Positions 25,769-38,419 of a stretch of 64,000 bases of DNA are shown piece by piece. A model generated the notes under the pieces. That model had not been told where the DNA came from. It was given only the letters and a program-made list of their open reading frames with translations, and searched no databases. The first letter of the stretch is position 1; every line of letters starts with the position of its first letter. The translations under genes and the position numbers were made by a program. The stretch is from Rhodoferax sp. (lineage in GTDB: Bacteria > Pseudomonadota > Gammaproteobacteria > Burkholderiales > Burkholderiaceae_C): the NCBI RefSeq assembly GCF_023700745.1, contig NZ_JAMPYG010000001.1, forward strand, positions 124,001 to 188,000, written 5' to 3'.

Positions 25769-26590
25769 CTATGAAGTTGCTGTCAGGCCTTTGAACAGCA
25801 TGTAGGTAGCCAGAAGATACAAAATGCTGGCAAAGATGCGTTTGAGGCGTTTCACCGGAAGCTTGTGGGCTGCCTTGGCCCCCAATGGCGCAGTCAATAC
25901 ACTGCAACAGGCAATCACAAGCAAACCCGGCAACCAGATATAACCCATCGAGTAAGCCGGTAAATGCGCGAGCTTCAATCCGCTCACAATGTAGCCTGCA
26001 GTGTTGGCCAGGGCGATGGGAAACCCCAGCGCGGCAGAAGTGGCAACGGCGTTGTGGATCGATACATTCACCCAAGTCATGAACGGCACGCTGATAAAGC
26101 CACCGCCGGCACCTACCAGTCCGGAGAAAAAACCGATCACTGAACCGGCACCGAGCAAGCCGGCCGTCCCAGGAACATCCCGACTTGGCGGTGGTTTTTT
26201 ATCCAGAAACATCTGTGTCGCAGAAAATCCGACGAACAGTGCAAACAAGATGGCCAGTAAGGAGCCTTTGAGGAGGGCAAAAACCCCAACGCTGGCCAGC
26301 ATGCCGCCCAGAACAATGCCGGGTACCAATTTCTGCACCAGATCCCAGCGCACCGCCCTCCGTTTGTGATGGGCGCGAACACTGGAGATGGACGTGAAGA
26401 CTATGGTCGCCATTGAGGTGGCAATGGCCATCTTGATGGTCAGCTCAGGCGCTACGCCACGGTTGGTCAGGATGATGCTAACGAATGGCACCATGATCAT
26501 GCCGCCACCAATGCCCAGGAGCCCAGCCAGAAAACCTGTACACAAGCCGAGTGTCGCTAATTCAGCAATTAAAAGGGGTTCAAGGAGCAT
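25769..26590 (-). CDS. TSUP-family (TauE/SafE) sulfite/anion exporter-like permease
   Basis: A 273-residue membrane protein with about eight helices in two halves, as in the TauE/SafE/YfcA family. The first repeat has LCTGFLAGLLGIGGGMIMVP and the second GFFSGLVGAGGGFISVPFM, the paired glycine-rich loops of TSUP. Members move sulfite, sulfonates or other organosulfur anions; the substrate here is unknown. The ATG at 26590 has no clear ribosome-binding site. The gene begins about 20 bp after the 3' end of the probable 6S RNA on the same strand, an arrangement like that of 6S RNA with a downstream gene in enterobacteria. Confidence 0.85.
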   Translation of the reverse strand: MLLEPLLIAELATLGLCTGFLAGLLGIGGGMIMVPFVSIILTNRGVAPELTIKMAIATSMATIVFTSISSVRAHHKRRAVRWDLVQKLVPGIVLGGMLASVGVFALLKGSLLAILFALFVGFSATQMFLDKKPPPSRDVPGTAGLLGAGSVIGFFSGLVGAGGGFISVPFMTWVNVSIHNAVATSAALGFPIALANTAGYIVSGLKLAHLPAYSMGYIWLPGLLVIACCSVLTAPLGAKAAHKLPVKRLKRIFASILYLLATYMLFKGLTATS

Positions 26591-26611
26591 GGGGGAACGC
26601 AGTGAGTAGGG

Positions 26612-26785
26612 TGCCTGCGCATGTCACCGGATCCGCATCCTGAACCGGGGTTCAGGTGGGCGAGGTCAGTCTGTGTCTTGGGTTCATCTGACGCGAGACG
26701 ATCACGCTGACAAGACAATATTCCAAGCCCGAGCTCTAAGAGCATTGGTTCAAGGAAATATAAAACCCGGCATACACGGCAGGCC
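26612..26785 (-). ncRNA. ssrS: probable 6S RNA
   Basis: The 256-bp gap between ftsB and the TSUP gene has no good ORF but looks like 6S RNA on the minus strand, about 174 nt. Its ends can pair: CCTGC, GTGT and CCGG of the 5' strand (26767-26783) with CCGG, ACAT and GCAGG of the 3' strand (26614-26630), with small internal loops as in 6S closing stems. Near the 3' side a perfect small hairpin CCTGAACC-CC-GGTTCAGG corresponds to the CCTTGAACC hairpin of Escherichia coli 6S RNA. An apical stem GTCTTG/CAAGAC is also present. A TACAAT -10 box lies at the right distance upstream. 6S RNA binds sigma-70 RNA polymerase in stationary phase. A covariance search would settle it. Confidence 0.65.
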
Positions 26786-26790
26786 AATTG

Positions 26791-26796
26791 ATTGTA
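26791..26796 (-). promoter_or_regulatory. -10 box for the probable 6S RNA
   Basis: TACAAT on the minus strand, six to seven bases before the G at 26785 that opens the predicted RNA. TTGCCA about 19 bases further upstream is a loose -35 candidate. Confidence 0.5.
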
Positions 26797-26846
26797 GTGT
26801 TGTCAGGGCTTGTCGTGGCAAGAAACTCATGAAAATGATGGATCGA

Positions 26847-27125
26847 TCAAGGTCGTGCAATCAGTACGTATATTTCATTGACCTTGATCATGCCGAGCTC
26901 CATGCGCGCCTTTTCCTCAACCATTTCAAGTCCTTCTTTCAAATCTCGGACTTCTGCAGCGAGTTGCTGGTTGGTCTGAGCCGCTTGTTGGTTAAGCTCG
27001 GCCTGCGCCTTGAGTTGCGTCTGCAATTGGGTCACGTTGGGAATGCTGCCGCGCCCCCACCACAACTGCCCGTGCAGTATCACGAGCAGCGCAATCAGGG
27101 AGAGCATCACCGAACGTGAGCCCAT
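26847..27125 (-). CDS. ftsB: cell division protein FtsB
   Basis: A 92-residue bitopic membrane protein of the divisome, partner of FtsL and FtsQ. One membrane helix (about 5-23, SVMLSLIALLVILHGQLWWG) is followed by a coiled coil (about 28-75, rich in Gln, Leu and Ala) and the typical end EEKARMELGMIKVNEIYVL. It starts 8 bp after the eno stop; eno-ftsB is a conserved pair in beta- and gammaproteobacteria, which supports the call. The probable 6S RNA lies just downstream. Confidence 0.9.
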   Translation of the reverse strand: MGSRSVMLSLIALLVILHGQLWWGRGSIPNVTQLQTQLKAQAELNQQAAQTNQQLAAEVRDLKEGLEMVEEKARMELGMIKVNEIYVLIARP

Positions 27126-27133
27126 GGCAGGCT

Positions 27134-28429
<1,296 letters not shown>

Positions 28430-28472
28430 TTAAAAAACAAGGTTCAAGTGGACAACAGCTTGCGCAATGTGC

Positions 28473-32311
<3,839 letters not shown>

Positions 32312-32315
<4 letters not shown>

Positions 32316-32761
32316 TGAAAATTGATGTGAAAGTGATCGATCCGCGCATGGCAAACCTGCTGCCTGCCTATGCCACGCCCGGCAGTGCGGGCCTGGATTT
32401 GCGCGCCTGTCTGGAAGCCCCCTTGACGTTGGCGGCCAATGCCTGGCAACTGGTGCCCACAGGAATTGCAATTTATTTGCAGAACCCCGGTTTTGCCGCC
32501 ATGATCCTGCCTCGCTCTGGCCTGGGTCACAAGCATGGCATCGTGCTGGGCAATCTGGTGGGTTTGATCGACAGCGATTACCAGGGGCAGTTGATGGTGA
32601 GCGCCTGGAACCGCAGCGATGTCGCGTTCACCATCGAACCCATGGAGCGCATTGCGCAGCTGGTGATCGTGCCGGTGGTGCAGGCGCAGTTCAATGTGGT
32701 GACCGAGTTTCCGGCCAGCGTGCGCGGTGAAGGCGGTTACGGTTCGACCGGCAAAGCCTGA
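32312..32761 (+). CDS. dut: deoxyuridine 5'-triphosphate nucleotidohydrolase
   Basis: A 149-residue trimeric dUTPase that removes dUTP and supplies dUMP. The five motifs are visible: [28 protein letters not shown] with the catalytic loop [31 protein letters not shown] and the glycine-rich end [12 protein letters not shown]. It starts within the coaBC stop (ATGATGA region), an order common in proteobacteria. An alternative ATG lies three bases later. Confidence 0.97.
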
Positions 32762-32775
32762 GCCGTCAAAAAAAC

Positions 32776-33309
32776 CTACTGCAGCAAATCGTTGCCTGGT
32801 GCCAGGTTGTGCATCGGTGTGATCTTGAAAAAACCCGTCCCCGCACTGCCGCAGCCAATTTCGGCTTCTGTGGCCTCACGTATCCCGCGCACCTGTATCG
32901 TTAAATGCAGCGCAATTCCGGCGAGCGGATGGTTGCCGTCCAGCACCACGTGCTCGGGATAAATGTCGGTCACGGTGTAGAGCACGTCTTGCGGCATTTC
33001 AGGGGTACAGCCCGCGGGCAGGGCGGTGCCCTCGAACGTCATGCCTTCTTCCAGTTCGGGCGGAAAAAGTTTGCGGGGTTCCATAAAAATCAGTTGGTCG
33101 TTGAATTCGCCAAAGCCCTGCTCGGGTTCGATATGCAGATTCAACGTGGCTCCGACTGTGTGGCCTTGCAGCGCGGTTTCGATGACTTCAAACAAATCAT
33201 CGCCCCCCACCAAAAATTCAACCGGCTCATCGAGCACGTCCAGTTCCTCACCCAAAGAGTCCTTGAGTGTCCAAGTTAAAGCGACGACGCATTGTTGTGT
33301 GATTTCCAT
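32776..33309 (-). CDS. SlyD-like FKBP-type peptidyl-prolyl isomerase
   Basis: A 177-residue FKBP with an insert-in-flap domain, as in SlyD and FkpB relatives. The FKBP part is split around the insert: VALTWTLKDSLGEELDVLDE and FLVGGDDLFEVIETALQGH before it, and ITPMHNLAPGNDLL-like sequence at the very end. The insert carries FGEFNDQLIFMEPRKLFPPE and YTVTDIYPEHVVLDGNHPLAG, where NHPLAG is a hallmark. The C-terminal metal-binding His/Cys tail of Escherichia coli SlyD is missing. It folds proline-containing proteins in the cytoplasm. It is convergent with dut (14 bp) and divergent from roxA. Confidence 0.88.
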   Translation of the reverse strand: MEITQQCVVALTWTLKDSLGEELDVLDEPVEFLVGGDDLFEVIETALQGHTVGATLNLHIEPEQGFGEFNDQLIFMEPRKLFPPELEEGMTFEGTALPAGCTPEMPQDVLYTVTDIYPEHVVLDGNHPLAGIALHLTIQVRGIREATEAEIGCGSAGTGFFKITPMHNLAPGNDLLQ

Positions 33310-33348
33310 ACGAGAATTGTCGCAGACAAAACCTCAACGGAGAACCCA

Positions 33349-34515
33349 ATGGATGTAACCCAGGCGCTGCCATTATTAGGCGGTATCAGTCCTCAAGTGT
33401 TCATGAAACGCTACTGGCAAAAAAAGCCTTTGCTGGTCAGGCAGGCCGTTCCGGGCTTCAAACCCCTGCTGGACCGCGCACAACTCTTTGAACTGGCAGC
33501 CAATGAAGATGCCCAGACCCGCATGGTGATCCAGGAGCCCGGTTCGAAACCCGGGTGGCGCTTCAAGCATGGGCCGTTTCAGCGCCGTGCCTTGCCTCCC
33601 TTGAAACAGCCGGGTTGGACGATATTGGTGCAGGGTGTCGATTTACACCATGAGCGCGTGCATGATTTGATGAACCAGTTTCGTTTTGTGCCGGATGCCC
33701 GTCTGGACGACCTGATGATCAGCTATGCCAGCGATGGCGGTGGCGTGGGGCCGCACTTTGACAGTTATGACGTTTTTTTGCTACAGGCGCAGGGCAAAAG
33801 GCGCTGGCGCATTGGCCGTCAGAAAGACCTGAGTTTGCAGCCTGATGTCCCTTTGAAAATTCTGGCCCATTTTGAGCCTGAAGTGGAATACGTGCTGGAG
33901 CCGGGTGACCTGCTGTATTTGCCTCCGCGTTATGCCCATGATGGCATTGCTGAAGGTGAATGCATGACCTATTCCATTGGTTTCCGCATTCCGAACCGGG
34001 CCGAGCTGGCGCGTGAACTGCTGCAACGTCTGGCCGAAGAGGCGGAGGAGGCAGTGGGGGTACGTTTGTACCGCGATCCAGATCAGCTCGCCGTGGACCA
34101 ACCCGCTGAAATTCCGGCCAGGATGCTGGAATTTGCCCAGGATGCGCTGCAAGCGGCCTTGCAGGATAGTCAAGCACTGGCACGCGGATTGGGTGAATAC
34201 ATGACTGAACCCAAGCCCAATGTCTGGTTTGAAGCGCGTGCCGAGTCGGCTGATGATACGAAGGCCTTGAAAGCACAGGGGATCCGTCTGGACCGACGTA
34301 CCCGCATGATGTTTGATGCACACCATATTTTCATCAATGGCGAAAGCTTCAGTGCTTCGGGCGGTGATGCCACCTTGATGCGCGCTTTGGCAAATGCCCG
34401 CTATTTGACGGGGCGGGATGTGGCCAAGCTCAGTGCGCAAGCGCTTGTTTTGTTAACTTCATGGTGTTCTGCCGGTTGGCTGGAGGCGCAATCTGAAGCT
34501 ACGTTACGAATGTAA
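33349..34515 (+). CDS. JmjC/cupin ribosomal oxygenase (YcfD/RoxA-like)
   Basis: A 388-residue Fe(II)/2-oxoglutarate oxygenase of the family that hydroxylates an arginine of ribosomal protein L16. GGISPQVFMKRYWQKKPLLVR broken at family positions opens the protein. The metal ligands are H136 and D138 in GPHFDSYDVF and H197 in PPRYAHDG. A dimerisation region and winged-helix-like C-terminal domain (from about 230) follow, as in YcfD. The ATG at 33349 has CGGAG upstream; an earlier in-frame start at 33292 would overlap the divergent SlyD-like gene. The L16 target is known for the family and inferred here. Confidence 0.87.
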   Translation: MDVTQALPLLGGISPQVFMKRYWQKKPLLVRQAVPGFKPLLDRAQLFELAANEDAQTRMVIQEPGSKPGWRFKHGPFQRRALPPLKQPGWTILVQGVDLHHERVHDLMNQFRFVPDARLDDLMISYASDGGGVGPHFDSYDVFLLQAQGKRRWRIGRQKDLSLQPDVPLKILAHFEPEVEYVLEPGDLLYLPPRYAHDGIAEGECMTYSIGFRIPNRAELARELLQRLAEEAEEAVGVRLYRDPDQLAVDQPAEIPARMLEFAQDALQAALQDSQALARGLGEYMTEPKPNVWFEARAESADDTKALKAQGIRLDRRTRMMFDAHHIFINGESFSASGGDATLMRALANARYLTGRDVAKLSAQALVLLTSWCSAGWLEAQSEATLRM

Positions 34516-34575
34516 TAGATTGTTGCAAACATATATTGAGTTATCAGTCAAGCGTAAAAACCAGTAGTTCCAAAC

Positions 34576-34616
34576 TATAATTTGCCTCCAAGCCGGTTGA
34601 AATTCAATTCACCGGC
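34576..34616 (+). promoter_or_regulatory. -10 box and leader hairpin upstream of the small lipoprotein gene
   Basis: TATAAT at 34576-34581, then GCCGGT (34592-34597) pairing with ACCGGC (34611-34616). No convincing -35 lies at normal spacing. The hairpin would be near the 5' end of the lipoprotein mRNA and could protect it from decay. Confidence 0.5.
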
Positions 34617-34677
34617 CTGGTTTTGTGGGGCACCACAAATCAATTTCCGGAAATTGTTTTTTTATCAGGTACTACAT

Positions 34678-34890
34678 ATGAATAAATCTCTCGTTTTGAT
34701 CGCTGTGATCGCTGCTGCTGCTCTGGCTGCCTGTGGCAAAAAAGAAGAAGCGCCTGCACCTGCACCCGCTCCGGCTGTTGAAGCTGCTCCTGCAGCCCCT
34801 GCAGCTCCTGCCGTTGTAGCTGCTCCTGCAGCCTCTGAAGCTGCTGCTCCTGCAGCTGCTGCTCCTGCTTCTGAAGAAGTCAAGAAATAA
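34678..34890 (+). CDS. small Ala/Pro-rich lipoprotein, 70 residues
   Basis: A lipid-anchored protein with the signal MNKSLVLIAVIAAAALAAC, lipobox LAAC at residues 16-19. The mature part starts GKKEE, which suggests outer-membrane sorting, and then is almost only Ala, Pro, Val and Glu in repeats like APAPAPA and AAPAAPAAP, ending SEEVKK. The repetitive codons GCTCCTGCA give a low-complexity DNA stretch. Such small lipoproteins are abundant in Burkholderiales; function is unknown, perhaps envelope spacing like Lpp. The ATG lies 42 bp after a leader region with a -10 box, and a clear terminator follows. Confidence 0.8.
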   Translation: MNKSLVLIAVIAAAALAACGKKEEAPAPAPAPAVEAAPAAPAAPAVVAAPAASEAAAPAAAAPASEEVKK

Positions 34891-34909
34891 TTCACCGCAA
34901 TTTTTCTTT

Positions 34910-34935
34910 AAAAGCCACCTTCGGGTGGCTTTTTT
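34910..34935 (+). terminator. intrinsic terminator of the small lipoprotein gene
   Basis: AAAAGCCACC, tetraloop TTCG, GGTGGCTTTTTT. It lies 19 bp after the stop. Confidence 0.93.
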
Positions 34936-35008
34936 ATTGAGGCTTGACAGCTGGATCAAGCGCGCTTATTCAACGACGAGCCTGAGTCGATGCCTTCTTC
35001 GTCCGGGC

Positions 35009-36694
35009 TCAGACGTAATAGAGGATCAGGAAACCCAACAGCAGGACCAGCACCCACAAGGCCATGCTCCTGGTGGACCAGGTTCGCGCAAAGCGCCCAT
35101 CCTGGCGGTGTTGGTACAGCAGCAGTGCGGTGGATTCCGTGATCAGCACATAGGCAGCGTGAACCGCCATGTTCCACACTTTGATCAGTGGTATGCCGAT
35201 CCTGTGCAACAGGGCAGGAAGCAAAATTCGCCAGAACCAATCCGCATCGAGGGTGATGGTCAGCGTGCGTTTCAGGTAGGGCAGCATGACAAAGAATGCC
35301 AAGCCCGAGAACAGCAGCAACTGCAGCTGTGTCACCACATGCGCCCCGGTATAGGGCACATAATTCACGCTGTAGGGCAGCAGCACGTACAGTGGTTCAG
35401 GCCAGGCCCCCAGGCCGATGCAAAGGAACGAGAAAACAACCATGGCCCAGCGCATGCTCACTGGCGGTTCGGCCGGACGCAGCCCCGAGTCTTTCTGGAA
35501 GAACACAAACCAGGGAAACTTGATGCCGGCATGCAGAAAAACGCCGGCCGAGGCGGCTGTCAACAGCAGCCACACCCACATCAGATGACCATCGAGTGCC
35601 GCCTGCGAGACCATGGATTTTGAGACAAAGCCGGAGGTGAGCGGGAACGCTGAAATCGCCAGCGCACCGATCATGCCGCAGGCCGCCGTCAGGGGCATGG
35701 TGCGCACCAGACCACCCAGTTCGGTGCACTTGCGTTTGCCCGTCATTCGCATGACCGAGCCCGCCGACATCAGCAACAGTGCAACGTAAATCACACCGGC
35801 AAAAGCCTGCGCGGACGCACCGTTGAGTGCCATCTCGGTGCCAATGCCGATGCCGACCATCATCAGACCGCCTTGGTTGACGATGGTGTAGGCCAAGATA
35901 CGCCGTATGTCGTTTTCAAGCAGACCGTAAATAATGCCGTAGAAAGCCATGAACAGGCCAACCCAGATCAACAGCTCGGTGCCTGGAAAGCCACGAATCA
36001 GCACATACACCGCCGTTTTTGTGGTGAAAGCTGAGAGAAACACGGTACCGCTCCAGGATGCCTCAGGGTAGGCATCCGACAACCAGGCCGACAGTGGTGG
36101 TGCGCCGGCGTTGACCAGGAAACCAGCCAGAATAAGCCAGTGTGCAGGCGAGTCAAGCGCTATGCGCGTGAAAGTCACATCACCGGTGTTGACGATGTGA
36201 CCGGTAACGCCGGCAAACAGCACCACGCCACCCAGCAGGTGGATCATCAGGTAGCGTTTTGCAGCGCTGTAGGCCGCTTCGCTGCCCTGACTCCACAACA
36301 CCAGGGTTGAGCCTACAGCCATCAGTTCCCAAAACACGAAGACCGTGACCAAGTCGCCGGCCAGGCTCACGCCGATGGCCGACCCGGCATATACAAAGGC
36401 AGCAGGCACTTCAAGCCGACTTTTTTGCGACATGGCGAACAAACCACCGCCGGCTGCCATCAGCGAGAAGATGGTGGCAAAGAGGCGCGACAGCTTGTCG
36501 CCCTGCAACGGCGTGATGGTGTAATCCAGGAAACGCAGTTGCCAAGCGGGTCCGTCGGGCACCTGCCATACCAACGCCAGTACCACCAGTGGCAAGGCCA
36601 CGATGGCTATCGAGCGCGGTACACCGCGCAACAAAGGCAGCAGCAGGGCGCCCACAATGAGCGCCAGCCCGGGATGAATCAGGACCTCAGTCAT
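35009..36694 (-). CDS. NuoL/MrpA-like proton-conducting antiporter subunit (third of the operon)
   Basis: A 561-residue complex-I-like antiporter subunit with about 14-16 helices. VFVFWELMAVGSTLVLWSQG and AGAPPLSAWLSDAYPEASWSG are motifs around the conserved Glu and the lysine/proton channel, and RRILAYTIVNQGGLMMVGIG is the third family block. The C-terminal region (DADWFWRILLPALLHRIG onward) is a longer tail with one or two extra helices, as in the NuoL/MrpA branch. It lacks the MbhD/MbhE domains that end true MrpA. It is the last gene of the ten-gene operon, overlapping the small gene upstream by 8 bp. Confidence 0.82.
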   Translation of the reverse strand: MTEVLIHPGLALIVGALLLPLLRGVPRSIAIVALPLVVLALVWQVPDGPAWQLRFLDYTITPLQGDKLSRLFATIFSLMAAGGGLFAMSQKSRLEVPAAFVYAGSAIGVSLAGDLVTVFVFWELMAVGSTLVLWSQGSEAAYSAAKRYLMIHLLGGVVLFAGVTGHIVNTGDVTFTRIALDSPAHWLILAGFLVNAGAPPLSAWLSDAYPEASWSGTVFLSAFTTKTAVYVLIRGFPGTELLIWVGLFMAFYGIIYGLLENDIRRILAYTIVNQGGLMMVGIGIGTEMALNGASAQAFAGVIYVALLLMSAGSVMRMTGKRKCTELGGLVRTMPLTAACGMIGALAISAFPLTSGFVSKSMVSQAALDGHLMWVWLLLTAASAGVFLHAGIKFPWFVFFQKDSGLRPAEPPVSMRWAMVVFSFLCIGLGAWPEPLYVLLPYSVNYVPYTGAHVVTQLQLLLFSGLAFFVMLPYLKRTLTITLDADWFWRILLPALLHRIGIPLIKVWNMAVHAAYVLITESTALLLYQHRQDGRFARTWSTRSMALWVLVLLLGFLILYYV

Positions 36695-36941
36695 TGTCTT
36701 TGCCGTAATAGGTATCAGGTCGTTTCAGTACCAGCGCCAAACCCTTGGCAACCACGATCATCAAGGCACACAGCAGAAAGCCGTACCCGGCGTTAAAACC
36801 AAAGATCGACTCGATTGGAAAGTGCGGGTGCATGGAAACCACGAACTCAGCCAGTACCGTGAACACGAGCACAAGCAGAAAACCGCGCCACAAGCGTTTG
36901 ATATTGCGGGGCTGATCCAGCCAATGGGGTTTTTCATCCAT
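36687..36941 (-). CDS. small two-helix membrane protein of the Mrp-like operon
   Basis: An 84-residue protein, not in the standard seven-gene Mrp set. Two hydrophobic segments lie at about 18-37 (GFLLVLVFTVLAEFVVSM) and 52-73 (GYGFLLCALMIVVAKGLALV), with the motif SIFGFNAGYGF between and a charged end RPDTYYGKDND. Its place between two NuoL/M/N-like genes, overlapping the next by 8 bp, makes it very likely a subunit of the same complex. ATG at 36941 was chosen; a GTG at 36956 overlaps the upstream stop. Function is unknown. Confidence 0.75.
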   Translation of the reverse strand: MDEKPHWLDQPRNIKRLWRGFLLVLVFTVLAEFVVSMHPHFPIESIFGFNAGYGFLLCALMIVVAKGLALVLKRPDTYYGKDND

Positions 36942-36952
36942 GGGTTTTGTCC

Positions 36953-38419
36953 TCACGGGTTGATCATCTGACGGGCCAGCGCCAACGGCACGTCAGGAAA
37001 GAAAAACAACAGCACCGTTGCTGCGGCGGTGGCCGTCAGGGCAATCACCATGGGCCAGGGGGCTTCTCCGTGTGGATGGCCATGCGGATCGGCAGGCGGT
37101 GCAACAAAGAAAGCACGGTAAACAATGGGCAGGAAGTAACCTGCATTGAGCAGTGTGCTCAGCACAATGACCGCGACTGCCAGCCAGTGCTGACTGGCCA
37201 TGGCGCCCGACACCATGTACCACTTGGAAATAAAACCTGCTGCCGGGGGCAGGCCGATCATCGACAAGGCCGCAATCGCAAAGGCTGCCATGGTCCAGGG
37301 CATGCGCCGGCCGATACCATCGAGCTGGCTCACCTCGGTTTTGTGGGCTGCGGTGTAGATGGCGCCCGCGGCAAAGAAAAGCGTGATCTTGCCCACGGCA
37401 TGCGCCGCAATATGCAGCACCGCGCCCACCAGCGACAACGGGGCCAGCAAGGCTGCGGCCATGGTCACATAAGACAACTGGCTGATCGTGGAGTAGGCCA
37501 GGCGGCGTTTCAGGTTGTCGGCCGCCAGCGCCACGACAGAGGCTGCGATGATGGTGAAGCCGGCCACGGCCACCAGCCAATTGGTGGCGCCAGCCGTGGC
37601 CAGGGTGTCAATACCAAACACATAGACCATCACCTTGACGATGCTGAAGACGCCGGCCTTGACCACGGCCACCGCATGCAGCAGTGCCGACACTGGTGTA
37701 GGTGCCACCATGGCGGCGGGAAGCCAGCGGTGAAACGGCATCAGCGCTGCCTTGCCGATGCCGAAGACGCACAATCCCAGCAACACAGCCAGTTCGCCGG
37801 GTTTGAGCTTGTCGGCCAGGAGGCCGCCCACCGTGAAGTCGGTGGACCCCGCGATGTACCAGATGAAGACCAGAGCCGGCAGCAGGAAAAGGGTGGACGT
37901 GCTCAACAGCAGACCGAGGTAAACACGTCCGCCGTCGCGCGCTTTTTCCGTGCCGGCGTGGGTGACCAGAGGGTAGGTGCTGAGTGTCAGCACTTCGTAG
38001 AAGATGAACAGGGTGAACAGGTTGCCCGAAAAAGCAATGCCCATGGTGGCGGCAATGGAAAGTGCAAAGCAGACGAAAAAGCGCGTCTGGTGGGCCTCCT
38101 TGTTGCCGCGCATGTAGCCGATCGAATACAGCGAGTTGACAATCCACAAGCCGGAGGCAATGAGTGCAAACAGCATGCCGAGCGGCTCGACCTGAAAGGC
38201 AATGTCCAAGCCTGGCAGCAGGCTGAACAGTACCAGGCTGGGCCGCGCGCCAGCCATCACCAGCGGCAGCAGCGTTGACACCACCGCCAGCAGCATGGCG
38301 GCGGTGAACAAGGTGATGGCCTCGCGCAAATTGGGCAGACGCCTTGCCAATGAGATCAATAAAGCGCCGATCAAAGGCAGCGCCATGGACGCCAAGAGGG
38401 CTTGTTCAGGTGTCAGCAT
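36953..38419 (-). CDS. mnhD: MrpD/NuoM-like antiporter subunit (second copy)
   Basis: A 488-residue membrane subunit with about 14 helices, homologous to MrpD/MnhD and NuoM/NuoN. FTLFIFYEVLTLSTYPLVTH holds the conserved Glu, GKAALMPFHRWLPAAMVAPTP with VSALLHAVAVVKAGVFSI is the lysine-bearing channel block, and LKRRLAYSTISQLSYVTMAA the third. It overlaps the upstream mnhD copy at its start codon. Two MrpD-like proteins in succession are unlike the standard operon. Proton or sodium translocation is inferred from family. Confidence 0.85.
   Translation of the reverse strand: MLTPEQALLASMALPLIGALLISLARRLPNLREAITLFTAAMLLAVVSTLLPLVMAGARPSLVLFSLLPGLDIAFQVEPLGMLFALIASGLWIVNSLYSIGYMRGNKEAHQTRFFVCFALSIAATMGIAFSGNLFTLFIFYEVLTLSTYPLVTHAGTEKARDGGRVYLGLLLSTSTLFLLPALVFIWYIAGSTDFTVGGLLADKLKPGELAVLLGLCVFGIGKAALMPFHRWLPAAMVAPTPVSALLHAVAVVKAGVFSIVKVMVYVFGIDTLATAGATNWLVAVAGFTIIAASVVALAADNLKRRLAYSTISQLSYVTMAAALLAPLSLVGAVLHIAAHAVGKITLFFAAGAIYTAAHKTEVSQLDGIGRRMPWTMAAFAIAALSMIGLPPAAGFISKWYMVSGAMASQHWLAVAVIVLSTLLNAGYFLPIVYRAFFVAPPADPHGHPHGEAPWPMVIALTATAAATVLLFFFPDVPLALARQMINP

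Noticed and set aside
26569-26787. 72-codon minus-strand ORF between ftsB and the TSUP gene
   Set aside because: Cys/Pro-rich and unlike any protein; the region is better explained as 6S RNA.
36947-38278. Open plus-strand frame of 443 codons opposite mnhD
   Set aside because: Rich in His, Gln, Gly and Arg with no hydrophobic core, the usual look of an antisense shadow of a membrane protein gene.
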